In this document: positions 25,790-34,236 of the stretch, one piece after another
Position numbering within the stretch: position 1 is the stretch's first letter
Layout of the letters: each line of letters opens with the position of its first letter
Assembly: GCF_049065735.1 (NCBI RefSeq)
Contig: NZ_JBAKHD010000001.1
Coordinates: 62,001 to 126,000 of the forward strand
Origin: Paramesorhizobium sp049065735
Lineage (GTDB): Bacteria; Pseudomonadota; Alphaproteobacteria; Rhizobiales; Rhizobiaceae
DNA length: 64,000 bases
Direction of reading: 5' to 3'
The notes under the pieces: model-generated
What the model was told of the DNA's origin: nothing
Seen by the model: only the letters and a program-made list of their open reading frames with translations
Databases searched by the model: none
Program-made: the position numbers and the translations under genes

Positions 25790-25889
25790 CATGATCCCGA
25801 AAAGTTGCAGACTTTCGGGCAAGATCATGCGGTAAAACAAAGAGTTAGAGCGTGATGCCCGCACGGGCCTAATCGCATCACGCTCTAGG
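25790..25889. repeat. GCATGATCCCGAAAAGTTGCAG hairpin repeat (family C) plus second hairpin
   Basis: GCATGATC..CCCGAAAAGTTGCAGACTTTCGGG..GATCATGC forms a compact hairpin (25790-25832). It is followed by AGAGCGTGATG..CATCACGCTCT (25848-25887). The first unit recurs twice at 55820-55920. It lies between convergent genes, so it may also act as a terminator. Confidence 0.75.
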
Positions 25890-25946
25890 ACAAATTGCTT
25901 TCAGACGGAATCATCCGAAACCGGCGACGCCACCGAAGCATTAGCC

Positions 25947-27242
25947 TCACCCCCTCCCCTCCGGTGCAGGAAATCGCACGATGAAGGTCGAGCCTTGGCC
26001 GACCTGCGAGCGGATGATGAGCCGGCCCCGGTGGCGGGTGAGGATGTGCTTGACGATGGCGAGGCCGAGGCCGGTGCCCTTGTGGGCGCGGCTGGTTTCG
26101 ACATCGACGCGGTAGAAGCGCTCGGTCAGGCGCGGCAGGTGCTCGGAGGGTATGCCTGGGCCGAAATCCTCGATGGAGGCGACGATCTCCTTGCCCGTGG
26201 CGCCGTTTTCCTCCTCCAGCCGGACGATGGCGCGCTTGCCGGACTGGCCGTATTTGCAGGCATTTTCCAACAGGTTCTGGAAAACCTGGATCAGCTCGTC
26301 GCGGTCGCCCGTCACCTTGACGGGACCGGCGGGGATATGGCGCTCGATGGTGACGCCCATCCCAACGGCGAAGGGCGTCAGGCTGTCGGCGACGTGGTTC
26401 AGCACATTGGCGAGATCGACGCGCTCGGTCACGGCGATATGCGCCTTCATCTCGATGCGCGACAGGGAGAGCAGGTCGTCGATAAGCCGCGCCATGCGCT
26501 CCGCCTGCTTCTGCATGATCCCAAGGAATTTTTCCCGCGCTGGCTCGTCATTGCGGGCAGGACCTTGCAGGGTTTCGATAAAACCGCGCAGCGAGGCCAG
26601 CGGCGTGCGCAGCTCATGGCTGGCATTGGCGATGAAATCCGACCGCATGCGGTCGATCCGGCGTATCTCGGTCTGGTCGCGGAAGAGGAGGACAAAGGAA
26701 GCCGGCCTTCCGGCGCCAGCATCGAGCGCCATGACCATGGCCCTGTACCAGCGGTCGAGCGGGACGCGCTCGAAATAGTCGATGGCGCGGGACTGTCCGT
26801 CGGCAATCACGCTCTGGATCAGGCCGTGCATTTCCGGCGCGCGGAAGCGCAGGTACAAAGTCGTGTCTTCGGCCAGCGGCTGGAAAGCCTCGCGCGCGGC
26901 CTTGTTGGCATAGAGCACCATGCCGCCCGCGTCGAACAGGATCATCGGATCGGGAAGCTGCTCGGCGAGGCGCTCGCCGGAAATGCGCGACAGGCCGTTC
27001 TGCGGTCCTTCCAATCCGCCCGGATAGACTTTCTCTGCTTGCGGCGCGGGCATCAAGGCCGCGACAGCCAGCAGCAGGCCGATGGTGAAAACCGCGAGCA
27101 CCGGCAGGGATGCGCCGGAGGCGAGCACCAGCAGCAGTGCCAGAACCGCGATGATCAGGATATGGCGCGCGCGCACGATGCGTCCGGCCATCCGCGCCGC
27201 TATTGCCCATCGTCTGCCGCCGTTCTTTTCGATCTCGCTCAT
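25947..27242 (-). CDS. phoR: PhoR-like phosphate-regulon sensor histidine kinase
   Basis: A sensor kinase of about 430 residues with two N-terminal transmembrane helices (LIIAVLALLLVLASG and LPVLAVFTIGLLLAVAAL), a PAS domain (about 95-200) and the HisKA phosphoacceptor in ASHELRTPLASL. The ATPase domain has N-box NLLENACKYG, G1 DFGPGIP and G2 HKGTGLGLAIV. Order and length match PhoR. A Pho-box-like sequence (TTGTCGT-N4-CTGTCAT, 27319-27336) just upstream supports this. No phoB, phoU or pst genes are visible nearby, so the gene is separated from its usual operon. ATG 27242 is chosen because the longer start at 27287 lacks a ribosome site. Confidence 0.82.
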   Translation of the reverse strand: MSEIEKNGGRRWAIAARMAGRIVRARHILIIAVLALLLVLASGASLPVLAVFTIGLLLAVAALMPAPQAEKVYPGGLEGPQNGLSRISGERLAEQLPDPMILFDAGGMVLYANKAAREAFQPLAEDTTLYLRFRAPEMHGLIQSVIADGQSRAIDYFERVPLDRWYRAMVMALDAGAGRPASFVLLFRDQTEIRRIDRMRSDFIANASHELRTPLASLRGFIETLQGPARNDEPAREKFLGIMQKQAERMARLIDDLLSLSRIEMKAHIAVTERVDLANVLNHVADSLTPFAVGMGVTIERHIPAGPVKVTGDRDELIQVFQNLLENACKYGQSGKRAIVRLEEENGATGKEIVASIEDFGPGIPSEHLPRLTERFYRVDVETSRAHKGTGLGLAIVKHILTRHRGRLIIRSQVGQGSTFIVRFPAPEGRG

Positions 27243-27318
27243 CCCGCCAAGGCTCTCCGAAACGTCCAATCCATGCCTCCATAGCATGGATTGTCTATAT
27301 TACCGGAGAACGCCTTGA

Positions 27319-27336
27319 ATGACAGTTTCACGACAA
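27319..27336 (-). promoter_or_regulatory. Pho box upstream of the PhoR-like gene
   Basis: On the minus strand TTGTCGT-GAAA-CTGTCAT matches the CTGTCAT-N4-CTGTCAT PhoB consensus, perfectly in the second half and 5 of 7 in the first. A TAATAT -10-like element follows 16 bases later, and the kinase ATG is 77 bases downstream, a plausible autoregulated promoter. Confidence 0.55.
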
Positions 27337-27339
27337 GGC

Positions 27340-27639
27340 ACAGGAATTGGCGGGACGGTTTGAGGGGAGATTGTGTTTTGGCGGAATCGCGCGGGGCCTA
27401 AGTCATCCCCCCACACGCAGCATTTCTATACATCCTAAATAATTGAAATTTAATGTGAATTTGGCGAATCATTTTTTCGCCAGCGAAGATGATCCCTATT
27501 GTAATTCACAAAAAATTAAGTTTAATGAAAGGTGTATTTGTAAGAGGTGTAAAAAATGGCGTGTACTGTTCTTGAGTTTGCAGAATTGTTTCTGTTCGGG
27601 CGCGCGTCTGTCACCGTTAAGTTGCGCGACTAAACAACC
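27340..27639. other. AT-rich intergenic region before the glycosyltransferase
   Basis: About 300 bases with no supported gene. A hairpin GGCGAA..TTCGCC with an internal T-run lies at 27463-27481 in an AT-rich stretch. Short reading frames here have no ribosome site and I do not support them. The region probably holds the promoter and leader of the gene at 27640. Confidence 0.5.
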
Positions 27640-29643
27640 ATGGCAAAATTCGGGGGTGCTCAGGCACGCCGGGCCGGGGAAGCGGCTTGGCTGCATAAGG
27701 AATATCACGCCGAAATTCTGGTTTGTTCGGCCATCGCCGCAAGACTTTGCCTGAACGGGGCAAAGAGGAATGAAGTGATACATGCGTTCATCGAAGCGAA
27801 ACGGAACAATACTTCTTTTACCGATGAAATCATGGTTTCAGCTGGGATTAGACAGGAACAACTCTATGAGGCGATTGCGGGGGAACTGGGCGTAGGCTTT
27901 GCCGATCGCATCGTCTCCTCCGATATCCTCTTGCGCGAGGACGACGTCCCGCAAAACCTGCGCAGCATCCGCCATGTGCTGGTGGCGCATGGCGGCGGAC
28001 GGACCTTGCTCTACATCGCGCCGACCATCGATGATCTGGTCGTTCTCAAGCAAGCCCTTGCGCAAACCCCCGCGCTCACCGAACGTCTGCGCGTATGCCC
28101 GCCCGCCATTCTGGCGCAGATGATGCGGCTGCGGCAGGAGCGGGAGCTGGTGAAGATCGCCCAGGAAATGACCCCGCCGCAATTTTCTGCTGCCATGGTC
28201 GTCAATGGCTGGCAAGGCTTCGTGCTGGCGGAAACGATCTTCCTGCTGATCGGCTTTTTTCTGTTCCACCCGCTGGAGACGTCGGTTGTCCTGCATGTCA
28301 GCCTGACGCTGATTTTCTTCTGCTGCGTCACGATGCGCCTGCTTGCCTCGATCGCGGCGCATAAGCCCTCGCTGCCGCCAGCCGGCAATATCGTGCCGCG
28401 TGACATGCCGGTTTATACGATCCTGGTGCCGCTCTATAGGGAGGCGGCGATCGTCCCGCAATTGCTGCAGGCGCTGTCGGGTATAAACTGGCCTGCCTCC
28501 AAGCTCGATATCAAGCTCGTCTGCGAGGCCGACGACCCTGATACCATCGAAGCCATCGAAAACCATATGCTTCCGCCCTGCTTCGAGATCGTCCGCGTCC
28601 CCAATTCAGGCCCGCGTACCAAGCCGAAGGCGCTGAACTACGCCTTGCAATTCGCGCGCGGCGAATTCCTCGTCATCTTCGATGCCGAGGACAGACCCCA
28701 TCCGGACCAGCTGCTCGAGGCGTGGAATGCGTTCCGCACCGGCGACCGCAGGCTCGCCTGCGTGCAGGCGCCGCTCCTCATTTCGAATTTCCGTTCCGAT
28801 TGGCTGACGCGTATGTTCGCCTTCGAATATGCGGCGCTGTTCCGCGGCCTTCTGCCCTGGATGGCGCGGATGAATTTGGTCATCCCGCTCGGCGGCACCT
28901 CCAACCATCTGCGCCGTGAGTGCCTGGAGGCGGTCGGCGGCTGGGACAGCTATAATGTGACTGAGGATGCCGATCTTGGGCTGAGGCTGGCGCGTTTCGG
29001 CTATCGCGTCGGCGTGATCACGCGCGGCACCTGGGAAGATGCGCCCCGCTGCTATCAGGACTGGAAAAAGCAGCGCACCCGCTGGCTCAAGGGCTGGATG
29101 CAGACCTGGCTCGTCCATATGCGCAATCCCTGGCGCACCTGGCGGGATCTCGGCACCGTCCGCTTCGCCCTCAGCATGCTCTATATGTCAGGCCTCATCC
29201 TCTCCGCGCTCGTCTATCCGCTGATGATGCTGACGGCGGTTGTGGTTATCGCCACTGCGCTGCGCGGGCCGGCTTCCTTCTGGTCCTTCTATCTCCTCTG
29301 CGTCGATGTGGTGAACATCCTGCTCGCCTATGTCAGTTATTACGCCCTTGGGTTGAAAACCTTGAACCGCGAGGAGCGCCGGGCCGGCCCCTATTTCTGC
29401 TGGATACCGTTCTATTGGCTGCTGATGTCCTTCTCCGCCTGGCGCGCCGCGTGGCAATTGTTCGAGGCGCCGCACCTATGGGAGAAGACCCCGCATCACC
29501 CGAGCGGCGCCTTCGTCATCCCCCGCGCTGCGCGTCCTTCCCCGCAAACGGCCGTTTCAGGCGCCGCACAACAGAAGCTGCGGCCCCGAGCGGATAATGA
29601 TCCGGTCTTCGCCGCCGAGCGCCTCAAGGCCGCCGCGTCGTAG
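27640..29643 (+). CDS. Processive-type membrane glycosyltransferase (GT2) with N-terminal accessory domain
   Basis: A 667-residue enzyme. Residues 1-180 are a soluble domain resembling the N-terminal MshEN/T2SSE_N-type fold (a LGVGFADRIVSSDIL pattern), followed by two membrane helices. The GT2 domain (about 250-480) shows the D..DXD..D..QXXRW pattern of cellulose/hyaluronan-synthase-like enzymes: CEADDPDT, FDAEDRPHPDQ, TEDADLGLRL and QRTRWLKGWMQ. Three to four C-terminal transmembrane helices follow. It probably builds or exports a polysaccharide at the inner membrane. The sugar is unknown. No PilZ domain or partner genes are adjacent. Confidence 0.83.
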   Translation: MAKFGGAQARRAGEAAWLHKEYHAEILVCSAIAARLCLNGAKRNEVIHAFIEAKRNNTSFTDEIMVSAGIRQEQLYEAIAGELGVGFADRIVSSDILLREDDVPQNLRSIRHVLVAHGGGRTLLYIAPTIDDLVVLKQALAQTPALTERLRVCPPAILAQMMRLRQERELVKIAQEMTPPQFSAAMVVNGWQGFVLAETIFLLIGFFLFHPLETSVVLHVSLTLIFFCCVTMRLLASIAAHKPSLPPAGNIVPRDMPVYTILVPLYREAAIVPQLLQALSGINWPASKLDIKLVCEADDPDTIEAIENHMLPPCFEIVRVPNSGPRTKPKALNYALQFARGEFLVIFDAEDRPHPDQLLEAWNAFRTGDRRLACVQAPLLISNFRSDWLTRMFAFEYAALFRGLLPWMARMNLVIPLGGTSNHLRRECLEAVGGWDSYNVTEDADLGLRLARFGYRVGVITRGTWEDAPRCYQDWKKQRTRWLKGWMQTWLVHMRNPWRTWRDLGTVRFALSMLYMSGLILSALVYPLMMLTAVVVIATALRGPASFWSFYLLCVDVVNILLAYVSYYALGLKTLNREERRAGPYFCWIPFYWLLMSFSAWRAAWQLFEAPHLWEKTPHHPSGAFVIPRAARPSPQTAVSGAAQQKLRPRADNDPVFAAERLKAAAS

Positions 29644-29684
29644 GGGGCGAGCGGGTAGAGTATGTTCCGTTTAAAACAAATGCC

Positions 29685-31340
29685 CTAAACCAGCTCCTCC
29701 GCCAGCGCCTTCTCGATCAGCGCCCGCGTCTCGGCAATGCCGTAAAGCGCAACGAAGGAGCCGAAGCGGGGGCCGCGCTCCTGGCCGATCAGCACCTCGT
29801 AGAGCATCTGGAAGAAGGAGACCGAAACGCCGGGGCCGCCTTCCGGGCTCTTCTTGGTGTGGTCCTGATAGCGCTCGATGGCGCGGGCGACGTCCAGGAT
29901 GGCGTTCTGGATGTCGTTGCCGTCGCTGCCCTCGGGCAATTCGCCGAGTTTGGCATCGAGTGCCGCGAGCGCCTGCCGTTCCACCTCGTCGGGTGCGCGG
30001 AACTTCTTCGTCGGCTTCACAAAATCGTTGAAATAGCGGATCGCATAGCCGACCAGCGCGTCGAGTTCCGGATTGTTCTGCGGCGTCACGCCCGGTGCAT
30101 GGCGCGAGATGAAGCCCCAGAGCACATCCGGATTTTCCGCGTTGGACGCACTGACAAGATTGAGCAGCAGCGCGAACGGCACCGGCAGGTCGACCTTCGG
30201 CGGGTTGCCGTAGTGAATATACCAGACCGGATTGTTGAGCCGGTCCTTCCATTCCTGGCGCTGATAGGCGGAGAGATAGGTGAAATATTCGTCCACCGCC
30301 TTCGGGATCACGTCGAAATAAAGCTTTTTCGCGGTCTTCGGCTTCTGGAAATTATAGAGCGCGAGACTCTCCGTCGGCGCGTAGGCGAGCCACTCATCGA
30401 TGGAAATGCCATTGCCCTTGGACTTCGAAATCTTCTGCCCGAGCTGGTCGAGAAACAACTCGTAGACGAAATGCTCCGGCGCGCGGCCGCCGAGGATTTC
30501 GCAGATGCGGTCGTAAATGACGGCGTTGGTCTGATGATCCTTACCGAACATCTCGAAATCGATGCCGAGCGCGGCCCAGCGCATGCCGAAATCCGGCTTC
30601 CATTGCAGCTTCACATTGCCGCCGGTGACGGAAAGCGTCGTCTCGGTGCCGTCCTCGTCGTCGAAGGTGATGGTGCCGGCCTTGGCATCCACCTTCTTCA
30701 TCGGCACGTAGAGCACGCGGCCCGACTTTGGCGAGATCGGCAGGAAGGGGCTGTAGGTCGCCCGGCGCTCCTCGCCCAGCGTCGGCAGCATCACCTTCAT
30801 GATGTCGTCATAGCGCTCGACGGCCTTGAGCAGCACCGCGTCGAACTTGCCGGACTTGTAATATCCGGTCGCGCTGGCGAATTCGTAATCGAAGCCGAAG
30901 GTGTCGAGGAAGCGGCAGAGCATGGCATTGTTATGCTCGGCGAAGCTCTTGTAATTGCCGCCGAACGGGTTCGGCACGGCAGAAAGCGGCAATTGCAGGT
31001 AAGGCTCCATCGCCGCCTTGTCAGGCACATTGTCGGGGATCTTGCGCATCCCGTCCATGTCGTCAGAGAAGCAGATGAGCCGCGTCTTCACCTTGCCCTC
31101 GGTCAGCACGCGGAAGGCATGGCGCACCATGGAGGTGCGCGCCACCTCGCCGAAGGTGCCGATATGCGGCAGGCCGGAGGGGCCGTAGCCGGTCTCGAAC
31201 AGCACGGTTTCCGGCAGGCCGGTCTTTTCGTACCGCTTGAGGATTTTCCGCGCCTCCTCGAACGGCCACGCTTTCGCCTCCGCCGCCGCCGCGATCAGTT
31301 CGGGCGTGAGGGCGAGGTCGGGAAGGCGGTTGGTGGTCAT
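29685..31340 (-). CDS. lysK: Lysine--tRNA ligase, class I
   Basis: Charges tRNA-Lys. This is the class I (archaeal-type) LysRS used by many alphaproteobacteria. It has the HIGH-type motif PSGLPHIGTFGE near residue 55 and the KMSKS-type motif KISKSKGNGIS near residue 300, with the C-terminal helical cage typical of the class. It is 551 residues long. ATG 31340 follows AGGAA; an upstream in-frame ATG would add 11 residues without a ribosome site. The gene lies next to gcrA and the arginine genes, a conserved rhizobial neighbourhood by recall. Confidence 0.95.
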   Translation of the reverse strand: MTTNRLPDLALTPELIAAAAEAKAWPFEEARKILKRYEKTGLPETVLFETGYGPSGLPHIGTFGEVARTSMVRHAFRVLTEGKVKTRLICFSDDMDGMRKIPDNVPDKAAMEPYLQLPLSAVPNPFGGNYKSFAEHNNAMLCRFLDTFGFDYEFASATGYYKSGKFDAVLLKAVERYDDIMKVMLPTLGEERRATYSPFLPISPKSGRVLYVPMKKVDAKAGTITFDDEDGTETTLSVTGGNVKLQWKPDFGMRWAALGIDFEMFGKDHQTNAVIYDRICEILGGRAPEHFVYELFLDQLGQKISKSKGNGISIDEWLAYAPTESLALYNFQKPKTAKKLYFDVIPKAVDEYFTYLSAYQRQEWKDRLNNPVWYIHYGNPPKVDLPVPFALLLNLVSASNAENPDVLWGFISRHAPGVTPQNNPELDALVGYAIRYFNDFVKPTKKFRAPDEVERQALAALDAKLGELPEGSDGNDIQNAILDVARAIERYQDHTKKSPEGGPGVSVSFFQMLYEVLIGQERGPRFGSFVALYGIAETRALIEKALAEELV

Positions 31341-31513
31341 TTGATGGGTTCCTGAAGCCGGAATGGCGCGCACGTTGACGAAAAGAGTGTAGTTTGCTTT
31401 TCCGTCTTGCTCTATGGCTCCGGTCGCCTCGCGTCAACTCCCATGGAATTTCCTTGCGCCTTCGCAGCAGTGCTTCTAGTTTCGCGGCGGTTTTTGAACG
31501 GATGCGAGGAAGC

Positions 31514-31927
31514 ATGTCAGAGATTTCGCCGCAGGATGCGCTTGTTTATATCATGGTCACCACATCGGCGGCGGATACCACGATGACCGATGCCGAACTT
31601 TCATCCATCGGCAATATCGTCAGCCGCCTTCCCGTGTTCCGCGGCTTCGATGCCAACAGGCTCGCCGAGCTGGCGGCGCGCTGCTATGCCTATCTAGGGG
31701 ATGAGGACGGACTGGAGCGGATCCTCGACATCGCCCATGAAACCCTGCCCGAGCGGCTCTACGACACCGCCTATGCGCTGGCGGTGGAAGTCGCCGCCGC
31801 CGATCTCCATGTCGAGCAGGAGGAACTGCGCTTCCTGCAAATGCTGCGCGACCGATGGGACCTCGATGAGCTCACCGTCGCGGCCATAGAGCGCAGCGCG
31901 CGGGTCCGCTTCCGCAAGCTGGCTTAG
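31514..31927 (+). CDS. TerB-like tellurite-resistance family protein
   Basis: A 137-residue all-helical protein of the TerB superfamily, with acidic motifs repeated in the manner of that fold (TTMTDAELSSIGNIV near residue 25 and AADLHVEQEELRFL near residue 96). GAGGAAGC precedes ATG 31514. No other ter genes are present, so tellurite resistance is not implied; many TerB-domain proteins are of unknown role. It is convergent with gcrA across a strong hairpin. Confidence 0.82.
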   Translation: MSEISPQDALVYIMVTTSAADTTMTDAELSSIGNIVSRLPVFRGFDANRLAELAARCYAYLGDEDGLERILDIAHETLPERLYDTAYALAVEVAAADLHVEQEELRFLQMLRDRWDLDELTVAAIERSARVRFRKLA

Positions 31928-31985
31928 GTCAGTCACGGTCCGAAAGGAAGCAGTATGCGCTTCTTCACTCTCGCGCTGGAGGCAA

Positions 31986-32034
31986 GGTTGAGGCATGGAT
32001 TCCTGTGCTTGTCACAGGAATCCATGCCTCAACC
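31986..32034. terminator. 22-base perfect hairpin between convergent genes
   Basis: GGTTGAGGCATGGATTCCTG-TG and its exact complement are separated by a 5-base loop (32008-32012). There is no T-run. It lies between the TerB-like gene and gcrA, which converge, and probably stops transcription from both sides, or it is a repeat unit of the genome. Confidence 0.6.
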
Positions 32035-32063
32035 TCGCCACCGCAACAACGTCGTAAATGGAG

Positions 32064-32606
32064 TTACCGCGCGCGGCGGCGTTCTGAAACCGGCTGGAAG
32101 GCGAGCTTGGAGTGGTAGCCGCAATAAGGCCCTGTTTCCTCGGAATCATTGCCGCAGAAGTGGAAATCCTCGTTGAGCGGGTCGCCGATCGGCCATTTGC
32201 AGGTCCGCTCGCTCAATTGCAGCAGCGAAAGGCGGCGCGAGATCGGCACCACCACATCCGCGGTCGGGCGGATCACCGTATGCGCCACCGCTTCCACCGC
32301 ATATTCCGCCTGCAGGGCCGTCGCGCCGATGCTCTTGGTGACGGCGGTGCGAACCACGGTCTGCTGGCTGGCGCTGGAAGCGGTCGCCGTCGCGGTGCGC
32401 ACGGTGCTGCCGGTGGAGGTGTTGACCTTCTTGCTGCGCGCCGGCGCTGCGGACGTTTTGCCGCGCCCCGAAAGTTTCAGCCGATGCACCTTGCCGATGA
32501 CCGCGTTGCGGCTCACTCCGCCAAGCTGTGCTGCAATCTGGCTGGCGCTGAGCCCTTCACCCCACAATTTCTTAAGCAGTTCGACGCGCTCGTCTGTCCA
32601 GTTCAT
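32064..32606 (-). CDS. gcrA: Cell-cycle regulator GcrA
   Basis: GcrA is a sigma70-associated regulator that activates promoters containing CcrM-methylated GANTC sites. The N-terminal DNA-binding domain begins MNWTDERVELLKKLWGEGLS and continues into a VSRNAVIGKVHRL recognition helix, both hallmark segments. A low-complexity Thr/Ser/Ala linker leads to the conserved C-terminal region with CKWPIGDP, FCG and PYCGYH. It has 180 residues. ATG 32606 starts the conserved MNWTD, so the five upstream codons are excluded. Several GANTC sites lie upstream. Confidence 0.95.
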   Translation of the reverse strand: MNWTDERVELLKKLWGEGLSASQIAAQLGGVSRNAVIGKVHRLKLSGRGKTSAAPARSKKVNTSTGSTVRTATATASSASQQTVVRTAVTKSIGATALQAEYAVEAVAHTVIRPTADVVVPISRRLSLLQLSERTCKWPIGDPLNEDFHFCGNDSEETGPYCGYHSKLAFQPVSERRRAR

Positions 32607-32640
32607 TGTCCTGGGCTCCAATTTATTAACATCTCATCCG

Positions 32641-32841
32641 GAATCCATCGTCTCGACCGGGTTGCCCCAGACGAAAATACTACATCTATCCGGATGACTA
32701 GGTCCGCCGCACGAAATCTAGTTTTTACTGCGGGGAAGCTACATTAACGGGTGACTCCGTGACAAGAGTCGTGGTGCCACACTGATTTGGTTTTTTCGGT
32801 TTTCCCCAACTTGGGCACCAACTATCTGCTTTTTGTGACTC
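32641..32841. promoter_or_regulatory. Cluster of GANTC sites upstream of gcrA
   Basis: GANTC occurs at 32641-32645, 32753-32757, 32766-32770 and 32837-32841 in the 430-base region between divergent gcrA and argD. Four sites in 200 bases exceed the roughly one expected by chance at one per 256 positions. This fits methylation-dependent control by CcrM and GcrA itself. No gene is visible in this gap. Confidence 0.45.
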
Positions 32842-32893
32842 TTTTGGGGACAAACAAATCCGCTGCGGCAAAAAAACCAAACGCGGGCTTCAA

Positions 32894-32956
32894 TTGACAT
32901 TTAAGCCTTCCCGCATGATATTGCAGGTCTAGAAGCCGCCCTGGGGGCGGCTTTTT
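32894..32956 (+). promoter_or_regulatory. Promoter followed at once by an intrinsic terminator upstream of argD
   Basis: TTGACA (32894-32899), 17 bases, GATATT (32917-32922) are followed by a GCCGCCC/GGGCGGC stem (32935-32941 with 32945-32951) and TTTTT. Transcripts from this promoter would meet the terminator within about 30 bases. It may be an attenuator for argD, or the terminator may end a small RNA from upstream. Confidence 0.5.
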
Positions 32957-33033
32957 GATTTCGTCCGCGCGGGGCCCGCCGGAAACGGCGCATCCCGCAC
33001 CCACGCTCTTCAAGGCTAGGAGGCCCGACAGGC

Positions 33034-34236
33034 ATGACCCAATCGACCGTGCAACCGCTCTACGACACTTATAATCGTGCCGGTTTGCGCTTCGAGCGAG
33101 GCGAGGGCGTCTGGCTGATCACCGAGAAGGGCGACCGTTATCTGGATTTCGCGGCGGGCATCGCCGTCAATTCGCTGGGGCACTCGCATCCGCATCTGGT
33201 GAAGGCGCTGACGTCCCAGGCTGAAAAGCTCTGGCATGTCTCCAATGTCTATGAGATCCCCGGACAGGAAAAGCTCGGTCAGAGGCTTGTGGATGCCACT
33301 TTTGCCGACAAGGTCTTCTTCACCAATTCCGGTGCCGAGGCGCTCGAATGCGCCATAAAGACCGCGCGCCGCTATCATTATGTCAATGGCCAGCCGGAGC
33401 GCTACCGGATCATCACCTTCGAAGGCGCCTTCCATGGCCGCACGCTGGCGACGATCGCGGCGGGCGGGCAGGCCAAATATCTCGAAGGTTTCGGCCCCAA
33501 GGTGGATGGCTTCGATCAGGTGCCCTTCGGCGATGAAAAGGCGCTGAAGGCGGCAATCACGCCGGAAACGGCCGGCATTCTCATCGAGCCGGTGCAGGGA
33601 GAAGGCGGGCTGCGCCCGGCATCGGAGGAGTTCCTGCGTACGCTGCGCAAAATCTGCGACGAGCAGGGCCTGCTGCTCATCCTCGACGAGGTGCAGACCG
33701 GCGTCGGGCGTACCGGCAAGCTCTTTGCCCATGAATGGGCAGGTATTACCCCTGATATCATGGCGGTGGCCAAGGGCATCGGCGGCGGCTTCCCGATGGG
33801 CGCGTGCCTTGCGACCGCCAAGGCCGCCAAGGGCATGACGGCAGGTGTGCATGGCACCACCTATGGCGGCGGGCCGCTGGCCATGGCTGTGGGCAATGCC
33901 GTGCTCGACGTGGTGCTCGCCGATGGCTTCCTCGACCATGTGCGCCAGATGGCGCTTGTCTTCAAGCAGGGGCTCGCCTCGATCGTCGACCGTTATCCCG
34001 ACGTCGTTTCGGAGGTGCGCGGTCGCGGGCTTCTGGCCGGCCTCAAATGCGTGGTTCCCAACACGGCCTTCGTCCAGGCGCTGCGCGACGAGCACCTGCT
34101 CAGCGTCGGCGCCGGCGACAATGCGGTGCGCCTGCTGCCCCCGCTGATCGTGACCGAGGAAGAACTGCGCGACGGCCTCGCGCGCATCGAGGCCGCTTGC
34201 GAGCGGCTTTCGGCTGCCAATAGGAAGACAGCGTGA
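33034..34236 (+). CDS. argD: Acetylornithine aminotransferase
   Basis: PLP-dependent class III aminotransferase of arginine synthesis, converting N-acetylglutamate semialdehyde to N-acetylornithine. It has 400 residues with FFTNSGAEALECAIKTAR (PLP phosphate contact), the LILDEVQTGVGRTGKL motif and the PLP Lys in MAVAKGIGGGFPMG. AGGAGG is twelve bases before ATG 33034. The stop overlaps the GTG of argF (GTGA), so the two are coupled. Succinyl-DAP aminotransferase activity is also possible, as in other ArgD proteins. Confidence 0.94.
   Translation: MTQSTVQPLYDTYNRAGLRFERGEGVWLITEKGDRYLDFAAGIAVNSLGHSHPHLVKALTSQAEKLWHVSNVYEIPGQEKLGQRLVDATFADKVFFTNSGAEALECAIKTARRYHYVNGQPERYRIITFEGAFHGRTLATIAAGGQAKYLEGFGPKVDGFDQVPFGDEKALKAAITPETAGILIEPVQGEGGLRPASEEFLRTLRKICDEQGLLLILDEVQTGVGRTGKLFAHEWAGITPDIMAVAKGIGGGFPMGACLATAKAAKGMTAGVHGTTYGGGPLAMAVGNAVLDVVLADGFLDHVRQMALVFKQGLASIVDRYPDVVSEVRGRGLLAGLKCVVPNTAFVQALRDEHLLSVGAGDNAVRLLPPLIVTEEELRDGLARIEAACERLSAANRKTA

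Noticed and set aside
27443..27754. A 103-codon frame in the AT-rich region before the glycosyltransferase
   Set aside because: No ribosome site, ordinary composition for noncoding DNA, and it overlaps the better supported start at 27640.
29859..31355. A 498-codon plus-strand frame opposite lysK
   Set aside because: lysK has both signature motifs and a ribosome site; the opposing frame has neither.
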